Positions 23,843-30,451 of a stretch of 34,232 nt of DNA are shown one piece after another. The first letter of the stretch is position 1. Each line of letters begins with the position of its first letter. Below the pieces are notes generated by a model. That model did no database searches. It saw only the letters and a list, made by a program, of their open reading frames with translations, and had not been told where the DNA came from. The position numbers were made by a program, and so were the translations under genes. This DNA is from Nitrososphaera sp. (GTDB lineage Archaea > Thermoproteota > Nitrososphaeria > Nitrososphaerales > Nitrososphaeraceae), in the NCBI GenBank assembly GCA_023250885.1, contig JAHEZV010000006.1, forward strand, positions 1 through 34,232, read 5' to 3'.

Positions 23843-23867
23843 GGGAAGGGAAGGGAAGGGAAGGGAA
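23843..23867 (+). repeat. (GGGAA)5 repeat, possible G-quadruplex
   Basis: Five perfect GGGAA units lie 8 bp past the stop codon of the FN3/NHL gene (which is on the minus strand). The plus strand has five G-triplets with 2-nt loops, a classic quadruplex pattern; the mRNA of the minus-strand gene would be C-rich here. No gene is found between 23651 and 23874 apart from promoter sequence. Confidence 0.85.
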
Positions 23868-23874
23868 GAAAAGG

Positions 23875-25674
23875 CTAGAGCCGGAACCCTAGCGACCTTC
23901 CTCTCAGGCGGGCGATAGATATGACTCCTAGCAGAGATGTTGCTAGAACAATTGCAGCGATCACGCCGAATTCTGGGACTACCATCGCGCCCTGGATTTC
24001 AACAGAGCTTGTGCCTGAAGGTACTGTGAATTTGATGGTTGTGTCTGATGCAGTCGTTCCCACAGTAGTGAACGGAATATTCTGACCTCCTGCCGTTATG
24101 GTGGAGATGCCATCTATCATGTTCTTTGGCAGCTTCAGCTGTATTTCTCCAGAACCACTTAGAGATACCATGACAGACTTTTTCGCGTTGATGGTGGCTG
24201 AGGTCACTTTAGCGGCTCCAGTTGCCACCACTGAATAGCTCTTGCCATCAAGGGTTGCCGCTGCTGTGCTTTGCTGAGTCGTAGGCGGAGTTGGTGTGCT
24301 TGGTGTAGAGGGTGTTGCTGAGATGAATTCGTCTTGTGCTATCTTTTTAATTCTCGGACCAAACGAAAATATATTGTTAGAACCATCGGCACCGACGGCT
24401 ACTGGACATAGACATTGAAACCCGGGGATAGAATTACTGTTAAAATATTGTTGGGTTGGTTCCCGGCATTCCTGACCATCAAAATATGCACAAGTCGGGC
24501 TTCCAAACGTGGATAGCAGGATGAAGTCAGAATTATACTTCGAGATTTTGAAGTTCTGAATTCCTCGCTCATTTTCTGTTACGTAAAGGTTGTCAGAACT
24601 GTCAAAAGTGATGGCATTCGTATATTCAGAACAATTCTGATCGGTACAATGACCTTCAAGCTTTGATACGAAGGTGCCGGAAGAATCAAACTTTTGAATT
24701 CGGTACGCAGTAAAATAGCCATCTTCTGACACGAAGATATTCCCAGAGGTGTCAATTGCGATAGCGCGCGGTTCTGTAAACTGACCGTCAGCTCTGCCAA
24801 GCGATCCAAACTTTGATACGAAGGTTCCGGAGGGGTCAAACTTTTGAATTCTGAAGTTGCCGCTGTCTACTACATAAAAGTTGCCAGATTTGTCAAATGC
24901 AATGTCACTTGGTCCCTTGAACTGGCCGTCGCCAGTGCCCAAGGATCCCATCGATTCCAGAAAGTCTAGGGACGAGTCATACTTTTGAATTCTGTTTAAG
25001 CCTTGGTCTACTACATAGATGTTATCAGAGCCGTCAATAGCCATGGCAACAGGGGTTACAAGTACATCAATGGCTGGCTTTTGAGAGTGAGCCTCCACTT
25101 GACTGATAAGTCCTCCAAAGGCTGAAACAAATACTCCATTAGTGTCAAACTTGCAAATAGCGCGACAAAAATTAGTCTGCAGTATGTCGATGTTGCCAGA
25201 TTTGTCAAATGCAATATCTGCTACTGAACTTTTAAAATACCCAATCCCCCATACCCCAAACATTGACTCAAACTTGATTATTGATGTAGGGTTTGATGCA
25301 GCGCCTGTTCCTTGAGCGTTAATCGCAGATATTCGATAGGAGTAACCAGTTAATGGTCTAATTGTCTTATCAATGTATGTCGTACTTGGAGAACCTGTGT
25401 CAGGTACTATAGGGCCGTACGATGACGATGTCGCATCAGAGTATGGATAATTTTGGCTGGCGCGCTCGATCTTGTAGCCGATAATTGGTCTGCCGCCGTC
25501 TGATGTTGGAGCTTTCCATTCTAGTTTAATCGATGTCTCATCCGCGGTTGCAGTCAGATCTGTCGGTGCTGCCGGTACTGTGGCTGATTGGGCCCAACTA
25601 CTAGGCACACCAACCAAACTGCCGAGCAACATGGCCGTCAATGCAAGTATTACTCCAATTTTGCATAGGGCCAT
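23875..25674 (-). CDS. secreted FN3 and NHL-propeller surface protein with PEFG C-terminus
   Basis: The 599-residue protein starts with a signal peptide (LALTAMLLGSLVGVPSSWAQ). Residues about 33-130 form a fibronectin type III domain (PAAPTDLTATA, LEWKAPTSDGG, YSYRISAINAQG). Residues about 145-455 hold NHL repeats of the form DGQFxxPxxIAxDxSGNxYVxDxxNxRIQKFD. Then come a Pro/Thr linker, a stalk domain (about 472-564) shared with the 26537 cupredoxin, PEFG at 567-570, one membrane helix and an Arg-rich end. PEFG tails are known in thaumarchaea as candidate archaeosortase signals. DNA repeats near 24660 and 24812 show recent internal duplication. A surface adhesin or sensor is likely; ligand unknown. 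Confidence 0.88.
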   Translation of the reverse strand: MALCKIGVILALTAMLLGSLVGVPSSWAQSATVPAAPTDLTATADETSIKLEWKAPTSDGGRPIIGYKIERASQNYPYSDATSSSYGPIVPDTGSPSTTYIDKTIRPLTGYSYRISAINAQGTGAASNPTSIIKFESMFGVWGIGYFKSSVADIAFDKSGNIDILQTNFCRAICKFDTNGVFVSAFGGLISQVEAHSQKPAIDVLVTPVAMAIDGSDNIYVVDQGLNRIQKYDSSLDFLESMGSLGTGDGQFKGPSDIAFDKSGNFYVVDSGNFRIQKFDPSGTFVSKFGSLGRADGQFTEPRAIAIDTSGNIFVSEDGYFTAYRIQKFDSSGTFVSKLEGHCTDQNCSEYTNAITFDSSDNLYVTENERGIQNFKISKYNSDFILLSTFGSPTCAYFDGQECREPTQQYFNSNSIPGFQCLCPVAVGADGSNNIFSFGPRIKKIAQDEFISATPSTPSTPTPPTTQQSTAAATLDGKSYSVVATGAAKVTSATINAKKSVMVSLSGSGEIQLKLPKNMIDGISTITAGGQNIPFTTVGTTASDTTIKFTVPSGTSSVEIQGAMVVPEFGVIAAIVLATSLLGVISIARLRGRSLGFRL

Positions 25675-25741
25675 TTTCTGGAAGATAGTTATCGAATTAT
25701 TTAAACATAAAAACCCAATATCGCTTTTTTTCTACTATACT

Positions 25742-25960
25742 TTATATGTTTGTGGCAGTAAAAGGAAAAGTCGACGAATTTTTACTGTCCAGCGTGGCAT
25801 GTTGGTTATGAATAAGCTTTGCAAGATTATCAAACCCTATGCCTGACAGAAGTGTCAAGGATTTCGAAATTTCCAAAACCGCATTAATGCGATGAATGCT
25901 AATATTTCCGGTATTTATCGCGGAAAAACCAACAACATATTCATAGTCTACCCTTAACAT
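25742..25960 (-). CDS. doubtful 72-residue ORF
   Basis: It opens with ATG 25960, and an AATATGTTAATC box lies about 30 nt upstream. The product (MLRVDYEYVVGFSAINTG...) has no signal peptide, membrane segment or family I know. The two palindromes of this region fall inside it, which speaks against coding. Confidence 0.22.
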   Translation of the reverse strand: MLRVDYEYVVGFSAINTGNISIHRINAVLEISKSLTLLSGIGFDNLAKLIHNQHATLDSKNSSTFPFTATNI

Positions 25961-26049
25961 CTACTCCCTATCATGACACAGATTAACATATTGACGATGA
26001 GGAGGAGCGAACGATGAATAGCTTTCTCTATTCCCTCTCGATACTTTCC

Positions 26050-26069
26050 GGGGCACCTCTGATTGCCCC
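26050..26069. other. GC hairpin in AT-rich DNA
   Basis: GGGGCA pairs with TGCCCC over an 8-nt loop and is followed by TTTAAC on the plus strand. It may be a terminator-like or small-RNA element; no neighbouring gene on either strand needs it. Confidence 0.35.
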
Positions 26070-26111
26070 TTTAACTTAAGGCTTGGGTCCAATTCCGGAA
26101 TATGCGATCAA

Positions 26112-26435
26112 TTACAGCTTTCCATGCATCCTTGCATTCTCTAGTCCCTTGAACAGACTGTCCATGTCTTTACACTTTAGTTCAATTTCAACACTCATGC
26201 ATCCAGTTCCCAAAAGTCCTCCATCAGCTCTACCTCCGGCTGAAACCCCATGCTCGAATCGATAGCGTACATTCTTCGTGTAAGTGTGACATAATTGAAT
26301 CCAATGACGGTATGCCAGCTTAAGATGATGAGCTACCGCATGCAGGCGCCAAGGCTCGAAAGGACCCGATAAGATGCTGGCGTTTCGATCCATCGTCCAT
26401 AATGTGCAGAGTATGATCAATTTTCTTGGTGTCAT
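26112..26435 (-). CDS. doubtful 107-residue ORF or gene remnant
   Basis: The frame opens at ATG 26435. Its second half (GVSAGGRADGGLLGTGCMSVEIELKCKD split by Gly-rich turns, ending FKGLENARMHGKL) looks more protein-like than its first half. No family is recognised and the TATA-like ATTCTATATGGG is too close (about 18 nt) for normal leaderless initiation. It may be a decayed gene. Confidence 0.28.
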   Translation of the reverse strand: MTPRKLIILCTLWTMDRNASILSGPFEPWRLHAVAHHLKLAYRHWIQLCHTYTKNVRYRFEHGVSAGGRADGGLLGTGCMSVEIELKCKDMDSLFKGLENARMHGKL

Positions 26436-26492
26436 ACTCTAGAGCCGCCCATATAGAATTGTTACATTAGATTCCTATTTAGCTGGTATTCT

Positions 26493-26512
26493 GCCAACCA
26501 AAACCATTTTAT
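26493..26512 (+). promoter_or_regulatory. promoter of cupredoxin 1, shared with cupredoxin 2
   Basis: GCCAACCAAAACCATTTTAT is nearly repeated before the second cupredoxin (27527-27545). In both cases the TTTTAT is about 26-28 nt before the start codon, giving leaderless transcripts from a duplicated promoter. Confidence 0.6.
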
Positions 26513-26536
26513 GGCTAAAAATATTGTCCGTAGCCA

Positions 26537-27373
26537 ATGGACTCTAAAATTGCAGTCGCTGTCGGGCTTGCAGCAGTCCTTGCTGCAGCGCTGATACCAA
26601 TATCGACACCCAAACCGGCCTTTGCAGCCACCGTAGCTGTAGACATAACAGTCGGTTCATCAAGCAAGACAACTGATGCCTTTTCCCCAAACCCAGTGAA
26701 TGTTAATGTTGGCGACACTGTGATATGGACCAACCAAGACATCCAGCCGCACACAGTCACGTCTGGAATAGGCTCGCCACCGGCAACGCCGGATGGCAAG
26801 TTTGACTCTTCGCCGAACTTCCAGCCATTACTTCAGCATGGAGATACATTCAGCCACACGTTCACCGAGGCAGGCGAGTATCCGTACTACTGTGGTCTGC
26901 ATACGAACATGGTAGGAACGGTAATAGTGGCAGCTGCAGGTGGCAATGGAGGCAATGGCGGAACTCCAAAAGAAACCAAGCTCACTGCAACACTAGATGG
27001 AAAGAGCTACGAAGTAACCAGCAAGTCAATGACCTCTATGGCAACAGAGGTTACAATCCAATCCGGCCAGTCAGTGACCCTCAAGTTCGACAAAGCTGGT
27101 GAAGTAGAACTTACTTTGCTGAAAACGATGATCGGTGGCATCAACGATGTCAGTGCAGGAGGAAAATCAATCGACTTTACGCAGACCAATAGCGCCGATT
27201 CGACCACAATCAAGTTCACCTTGCCAGAAGGCTCTACCACAGTCGTGATCAAGGGTGCAACAGTGGTTCCTGAATTCCCGGTCATTGCGGCAATACTGGC
27301 AGCGTCAATCGTAGGAATTATAGTCTACACCAGATTCGCAAGAAACGGAACAGCATTCATTGGAAGAGCGTAA
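26537..27373 (+). CDS. membrane-anchored cupredoxin (plastocyanin-like) with stalk domain
   Basis: The 278-residue protein has a signal peptide (to about residue 30), a blue-copper domain (about 33-132) with ligands His72, Cys119, His122 and Met125 (CGLHTNM), a Gly-rich hinge, a beta-rich stalk (about 149-243), PEFP (245-248), a membrane helix and a basic tail. It should carry electrons outside the cell membrane; ammonia-oxidising archaea use such copper proteins where bacteria use cytochromes. Its partner is unknown. The stalk resembles the C-terminus of the FN3/NHL protein (TLDGKSY..., then TIKFT.P.G...V..GA.VVPEF). Confidence 0.92.
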   Translation: MDSKIAVAVGLAAVLAAALIPISTPKPAFAATVAVDITVGSSSKTTDAFSPNPVNVNVGDTVIWTNQDIQPHTVTSGIGSPPATPDGKFDSSPNFQPLLQHGDTFSHTFTEAGEYPYYCGLHTNMVGTVIVAAAGGNGGNGGTPKETKLTATLDGKSYEVTSKSMTSMATEVTIQSGQSVTLKFDKAGEVELTLLKTMIGGINDVSAGGKSIDFTQTNSADSTTIKFTLPEGSTTVVIKGATVVPEFPVIAAILAASIVGIIVYTRFARNGTAFIGRA

Positions 27374-27526
27374 ACGCCTTCCTATCTTCTATATTTTTGG
27401 TTATCGGAATAGGGTATTATCCCGGTGGTTTTCACGGCAGGTCGTCTTCCTCACCCCATTTCGGCTTTTGCGTTGCCAACAAATACTCTCTAGAATTATT
27501 GTCAGATACTCCTCTAAGGTTTGACG

Positions 27527-27545
27527 GCCAACCAAATCATTTTAT
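27527..27545 (+). promoter_or_regulatory. promoter of cupredoxin 2
   Basis: GCCAACCAAATCATTTTAT, near-identical to the cupredoxin 1 promoter, is about 26 nt (TATA centre) before GTG 27569 and so also decides that start. Confidence 0.6.
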
Positions 27546-27568
27546 CCCTTGAAAGATTTTCTATCTTA

Positions 27569-28108
27569 GTGAATGTGAAAATTGCAGTCGCTATAGGGCT
27601 ACCAGCAGTGGTTGCTGCTACGCTATTACCAATATTGGCCTCCGTGCCAGCCTATGCAGCTAATGTCGCCGCAAACATAACAATCGGTGCACAAAGCAAG
27701 ACAACCGATGCCTATTCGCCAAACCCACTAAAGATCAACGTTGGCGACACTATAACATGGACAAACAAAGATTCAGCTCCACACACAGTCACATCGGGTT
27801 CCAGTGCAACGCCAGATGGCAAGTTTGACTCCTCTCCAGGCTTTAGACAGCTGCTGATTCCAGAGGGAACATTTAGCCACACATTTGAAGAAGCAGGCGA
27901 GTATCCGTACTACTGTGGTCTGCATGCGAACATGGTAGGAACGGTAATAGTGGCAGCTGGAGGCGACAATGGCGGAACTCCACAGGACACCAGTATCACT
28001 GCACTAATTTTCCCTATCATTGTCGCAATACTGGCAGCATCGATTGCAGCGATCATAGGCTACGCCAGATTCGCAAGAAAGAGAACAGGTTCCTCTGGAA
28101 CGCCTTAA
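27569..28108 (+). CDS. membrane-anchored cupredoxin, stalk-less paralogue
   Basis: The 179-residue protein matches cupredoxin 1 from its signal peptide (MNVKIAVAIGLPAVVAATLL) through the copper site (His72, Cys116, His119, Met122) and the Gly-rich hinge, then jumps directly to a membrane helix (IFPIIVAILAASIAAIIGYARFARK). The stalk of about 95 residues is missing and PEFP has become IFPI. GTG 27569 is chosen by promoter spacing and by alignment to MDSKIAVAVG of the paralogue; the frame is open to TTG/ATG 27521. Presumably it is an electron carrier held closer to the membrane. Confidence 0.92.
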   Translation: MNVKIAVAIGLPAVVAATLLPILASVPAYAANVAANITIGAQSKTTDAYSPNPLKINVGDTITWTNKDSAPHTVTSGSSATPDGKFDSSPGFRQLLIPEGTFSHTFEEAGEYPYYCGLHANMVGTVIVAAGGDNGGTPQDTSITALIFPIIVAILAASIAAIIGYARFARKRTGSSGTP

Positions 28109-28110
28109 AC

Positions 28111-28139
28111 TCCTTCATTTTCTCCTTTCTTGTTACTCC
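28111..28139 (+). terminator. pyrimidine-rich terminator after cupredoxin 2
   Basis: T/C-rich sequence with TTT and TTTT runs follows the stop directly, as is usual for archaeal factor-independent termination. Confidence 0.35.
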
Positions 28140-28211
28140 TTCGAATGTTATGTAAGGCCGCGCCATAGCAGTCAAGCGCACAGCTTTAATCATGCTAGTC
28201 AAAGGAACGAA

Positions 28212-28631
28212 ATGGGGCTGGCGTTTGTCGGCATCGGGATAGCAGTCGGCGTACGGATCACTTTTGCCCTGCTGCAGCAGTCAGGGATTCGACAGACCGA
28301 TGTGGACTACAGCGATGACAACAACTCTTGGCTGGACCCATTGTTTCTCAAGAACTTCCACGAGTGCCTCAGGACCGGCGCTCACTACAAGTCCAAGCTG
28401 GCAGTAGGAGAGGACTGGTTCTTTGATTCAAACGCAAAAGGAGGCATGCACCCTCACCAGTTTGAATGTAAGTTCGGCGAGGGAGTCGTCCCGACAGGCG
28501 TAAATGTACCGCGCAGCTTCGAATCGCCTGGCGTGTACTGCATCAAGCTGACCGTCACCGACGCAGCCGGAAAGCATGAAGACAGCGACATTTCGATTGA
28601 AGTGCTGCCCGCCGAGGGGCCTGGCCAGTGA
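28212..28631 (+). CDS. anchored PKD/Ig-like surface protein
   Basis: The 139-residue product has one N-terminal hydrophobic helix (MGLAFVGIGIAVGVRITFAL) with little charge before it and then an extracytoplasmic domain. The end (RSFESPGVYCIKLTVTDAAGKHEDSDISIEVL) is the last strands of a PKD-like beta sandwich. Three Cys (HECLRTG, FECKFG, VYCIKL) are present. Several His (MHPHQFE, NFHEC, AHYKS) could bind metal, a guess fitting the copper-rich setting. A TATA-like GCTTTAATC lies 25 nt upstream. It is followed by, and may be co-transcribed with, the next PEF protein. Confidence 0.75.
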   Translation: MGLAFVGIGIAVGVRITFALLQQSGIRQTDVDYSDDNNSWLDPLFLKNFHECLRTGAHYKSKLAVGEDWFFDSNAKGGMHPHQFECKFGEGVVPTGVNVPRSFESPGVYCIKLTVTDAAGKHEDSDISIEVLPAEGPGQ

Positions 28632-28654
28632 CAACTCATAGATTATTATCCGGC

Positions 28655-29155
28655 ATGCATATAGAAAGTCGTTTGCGCAAAGCCATTTTTGCTTTTGCAC
28701 TGCTGGCAAGCCTTCTGGCCTGCGCCCAAGTGGCGGCGCAGGAACAAATCACACTGCAAGCTGCAAGCGATCAGGGCACGTTCATGGTCGAAATAAAGTG
28801 GACGCAAGACGACATTGGCAGCGCGAACTCCTTTGACATACGCTTTATCGAGCCGGAGACCGGCGAGGAGATTGAAGACGTCACATATGACTTTTCAATC
28901 TACAAGGGCAGCGACCGCGAAATTCTGCGGCACGATCAGACTGCGACACAGCAGGAATTTACCTTTGATGAGCCGGGATCGTATGTGATAAGGATAGACG
29001 ACATCGAGGGTCTGGGCGAGAAGGTTTCGATACCAATACAGGTGACGCCGGAATTCCCGCTCGGGGCGGTTGCGACGGTTGCTGCGGCGCTTGGTGTCGC
29101 GGCGCTTATCGCAAGGCGCAATAGCAACAATTTATTTAGTCAGTCAACCAATTAA
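28655..29155 (+). CDS. small secreted PEF-tailed beta protein
   Basis: From ATG 28655 the product has 166 residues: a signal peptide ending near AQVAAQ, a single beta-sandwich domain (FMVEIKWTQDDIG, SFDIRFIEPETGEEI, YVIRIDDIEG), then TPEFPLGA, a membrane helix and an Arg-rich end. A GTG at 28628 overlapping the previous stop as GTGA is an alternative start that would couple translation. It is paralogous to the next gene. Substrate or partner unknown. Confidence 0.75.
   Translation: MHIESRLRKAIFAFALLASLLACAQVAAQEQITLQAASDQGTFMVEIKWTQDDIGSANSFDIRFIEPETGEEIEDVTYDFSIYKGSDREILRHDQTATQQEFTFDEPGSYVIRIDDIEGLGEKVSIPIQVTPEFPLGAVATVAAALGVAALIARRNSNNLFSQSTN
29128..29140 (+). promoter_or_regulatory. TATA box for the 29161 gene
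   Basis: CAATTTATTTAGT lies inside the 3' end of the preceding gene and is centred 27 nt before ATG 29161. Confidence 0.45.
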
Positions 29156-29160
29156 TTGGA

Positions 29161-29685
29161 ATGGCAAGCAGCATGTTCATTATTGCGCTGTTGCTGGCAG
29201 CTGCTTTTAGCGTTGCGACAGCTGCCCACGCCCAAGAAGGCGGAATGACAGCTCCTACAAGTAAAGGTACACTTGATATCCACATCGAGCCGACGTGGAG
29301 CAAGGACAGCGACAGAGACAAAGCCAAGGCCAGTTTCAATGTAAGCTTCCTCAACCCCGGCACAGAGACACTTCACCAGCACCAAGACTATGACTTTAAG
29401 ATATTGAAGGACGGGACCGAGGTATTCAGCGCGGCAAAGCAGACAGGGCAAGTGCTCATCCACAACGCAGAGGGCACGCTCACAGTACCATACACTTTCC
29501 AAGATAATGGCGACTATGCGATTCAAGTAAAACTTGCAGGTACGGGAATCAGCCCGACAATCCCGACCGACGAAGATGCTATATTCCAGATCAAGGTGAT
29601 ACCAGAATTTCCGGCTGGAGCTCTTGGCACAGTTGCCGCCCTGATGGCAACTACGATCGTGCTTGCACGCTACAAGCTCTTCTAA
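29161..29685 (+). CDS. small secreted PEF-tailed beta protein, paralogue
   Basis: The 174-residue product has a signal peptide ending AAHAQEGG, a beta-sandwich (LDIHIEPTWSKD, FNVSFLNPGTETLHQHQDYDF, GDYAIQVKLAGTG), then IPEFPAGALG, a membrane helix and RYKLF. The order of strands is that of the preceding gene. HQHQDYDF offers possible metal ligands. It ends in a 4-bp convergent overlap with the YtkA-like gene. Confidence 0.8.
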   Translation: MASSMFIIALLLAAAFSVATAAHAQEGGMTAPTSKGTLDIHIEPTWSKDSDRDKAKASFNVSFLNPGTETLHQHQDYDFKILKDGTEVFSAAKQTGQVLIHNAEGTLTVPYTFQDNGDYAIQVKLAGTGISPTIPTDEDAIFQIKVIPEFPAGALGTVAALMATTIVLARYKLF

Positions 29686-30350
29686 ACTTTTTCCTTGCGC
29701 GACAGCCCCGCGACCCCAATGGCAATGCCGGCCACCCCGACGCCTATCCCGATCATTCCAAACAGGTAGGCGCTGTCGACTGCCGTCCTGAGCTCTGCTG
29801 ACGATTCAGCAGCAGTCTTGGCCTCTTTGGCCGCAATGTTGGCCTCGTCCACTTGCGCGGTCAGGTCGGTTATCACGGTCTGGAGCTGTTTTATTGCCTC
29901 TTGCGAAACGCCATCTCCGGTAGTTCGCGGGAATTCAAGTATCTTTGTATCCTCTACATCTTCAACTTCGGCAGTGTCATCAAAAGCCTGTCCCCCGATC
30001 GTGCCCTTGAACACGACTGAAAGCTTGCCGGTCTGAGTTGGCAGTATGGTAGCGGCATAAACGCCTGGCTCTTCCTGCGGCTGGAAGTCAAGTGGTTTGG
30101 CAGTGGCGCCCTTCGTAAGGCTGATGTCAGCCTGGGCAAGCGCGTTTGTAATAGGCTTGCCGTCCGATATCTTTGTCACCTCCAGCGTGATGGTGTTGAG
30201 CTGGCCCACGAGCGGCGGTTCGTTTCCCCAGCCAACTTCAACCTGCAAGTCTCCGTGTTTCACCGGAGTATGCGCAAGCGCAGGAGCAAAATTGAAAGCG
30301 GCGAGCAAAACAAGGAAAGCAAGAGGGAGGAGAACGACTTTCTTCAACAA
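29682..30350 (-). CDS. secreted YtkA-like protein with coiled coil and C-terminal anchor
   Basis: From TTG 30350 the 222-residue product has a clear signal peptide (LKKVVLLPLAFLVLLAAF...ALA), HTPVKHGDLQVEVGWGNEPP and a YtkA-like beta domain to about residue 120. A heptad-like helix follows (QLQTVITDLTAQVDEANIAA) and ends in one membrane helix and SRKEKV. The start is set by a TATA box 25 nt upstream (30371-30380). ATG 30389 lies upstream of that box. The gene is divergent from the CopC-CopD fusion with a 101-bp promoter region between start codons, so joint control is likely. The mature N-terminus starts His-Thr-Pro, like CopC-type copper sites. Confidence 0.8.
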   Translation of the reverse strand: MLKKVVLLPLAFLVLLAAFNFAPALAHTPVKHGDLQVEVGWGNEPPLVGQLNTITLEVTKISDGKPITNALAQADISLTKGATAKPLDFQPQEEPGVYAATILPTQTGKLSVVFKGTIGGQAFDDTAEVEDVEDTKILEFPRTTGDGVSQEAIKQLQTVITDLTAQVDEANIAAKEAKTAAESSAELRTAVDSAYLFGMIGIGVGVAGIAIGVAGLSRKEKV

Positions 30351-30370
30351 ATATGAATTGTCTTTACAAT

Positions 30371-30380
30371 GTTTATAATC
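30371..30380 (-). promoter_or_regulatory. TATA box for the YtkA-like gene
   Basis: GATTATAAAC on the minus strand is centred 25 nt before TTG 30350 and implies that the ATG at 30389 is not in the mRNA. Confidence 0.5.
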
Positions 30381-30420
30381 TTTAGGCATAGTTCGGGCTT
30401 TGTACCACAAAACAAGCAAG

Positions 30421-30431
30421 AGTCAAATATG
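30421..30431 (+). promoter_or_regulatory. TATA box for the CopC-CopD fusion gene
   Basis: AGTCAAATATG is centred about 26 nt before ATG 30452. It lies about 50 bp from the divergent TATA box of the YtkA-like gene. Confidence 0.4.
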
Positions 30432-30451
30432 GTGCACGGCATATTTTACAC

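Larger units (their letters stand above)
25675..26536. other. 862-bp low-coding AT-rich stretch
   Basis: No gene is convincing here. Two weak frames exist on the minus strand (25742-25960 and 26112-26435). Perfect palindromes ATTTCGAAAT (25861-25870) and CGCATTAATGCG (25880-25891) stand 9 bp apart. A GGGGCA...TGCCCC hairpin with 8-nt loop lies at 26050-26069. The first 35 bp hold the promoter of the FN3/NHL gene and the last 45 bp that of the cupredoxin. Remnants of lost genes or an untranslated RNA are possible. Confidence 0.5.

Noticed and set aside
23727-23918. 63-codon plus-strand ORF through the GGGAA repeat
   Set aside because: The coding potential comes from the repeat itself and overlaps the end of the FN3/NHL gene; no promoter spacing supports it.
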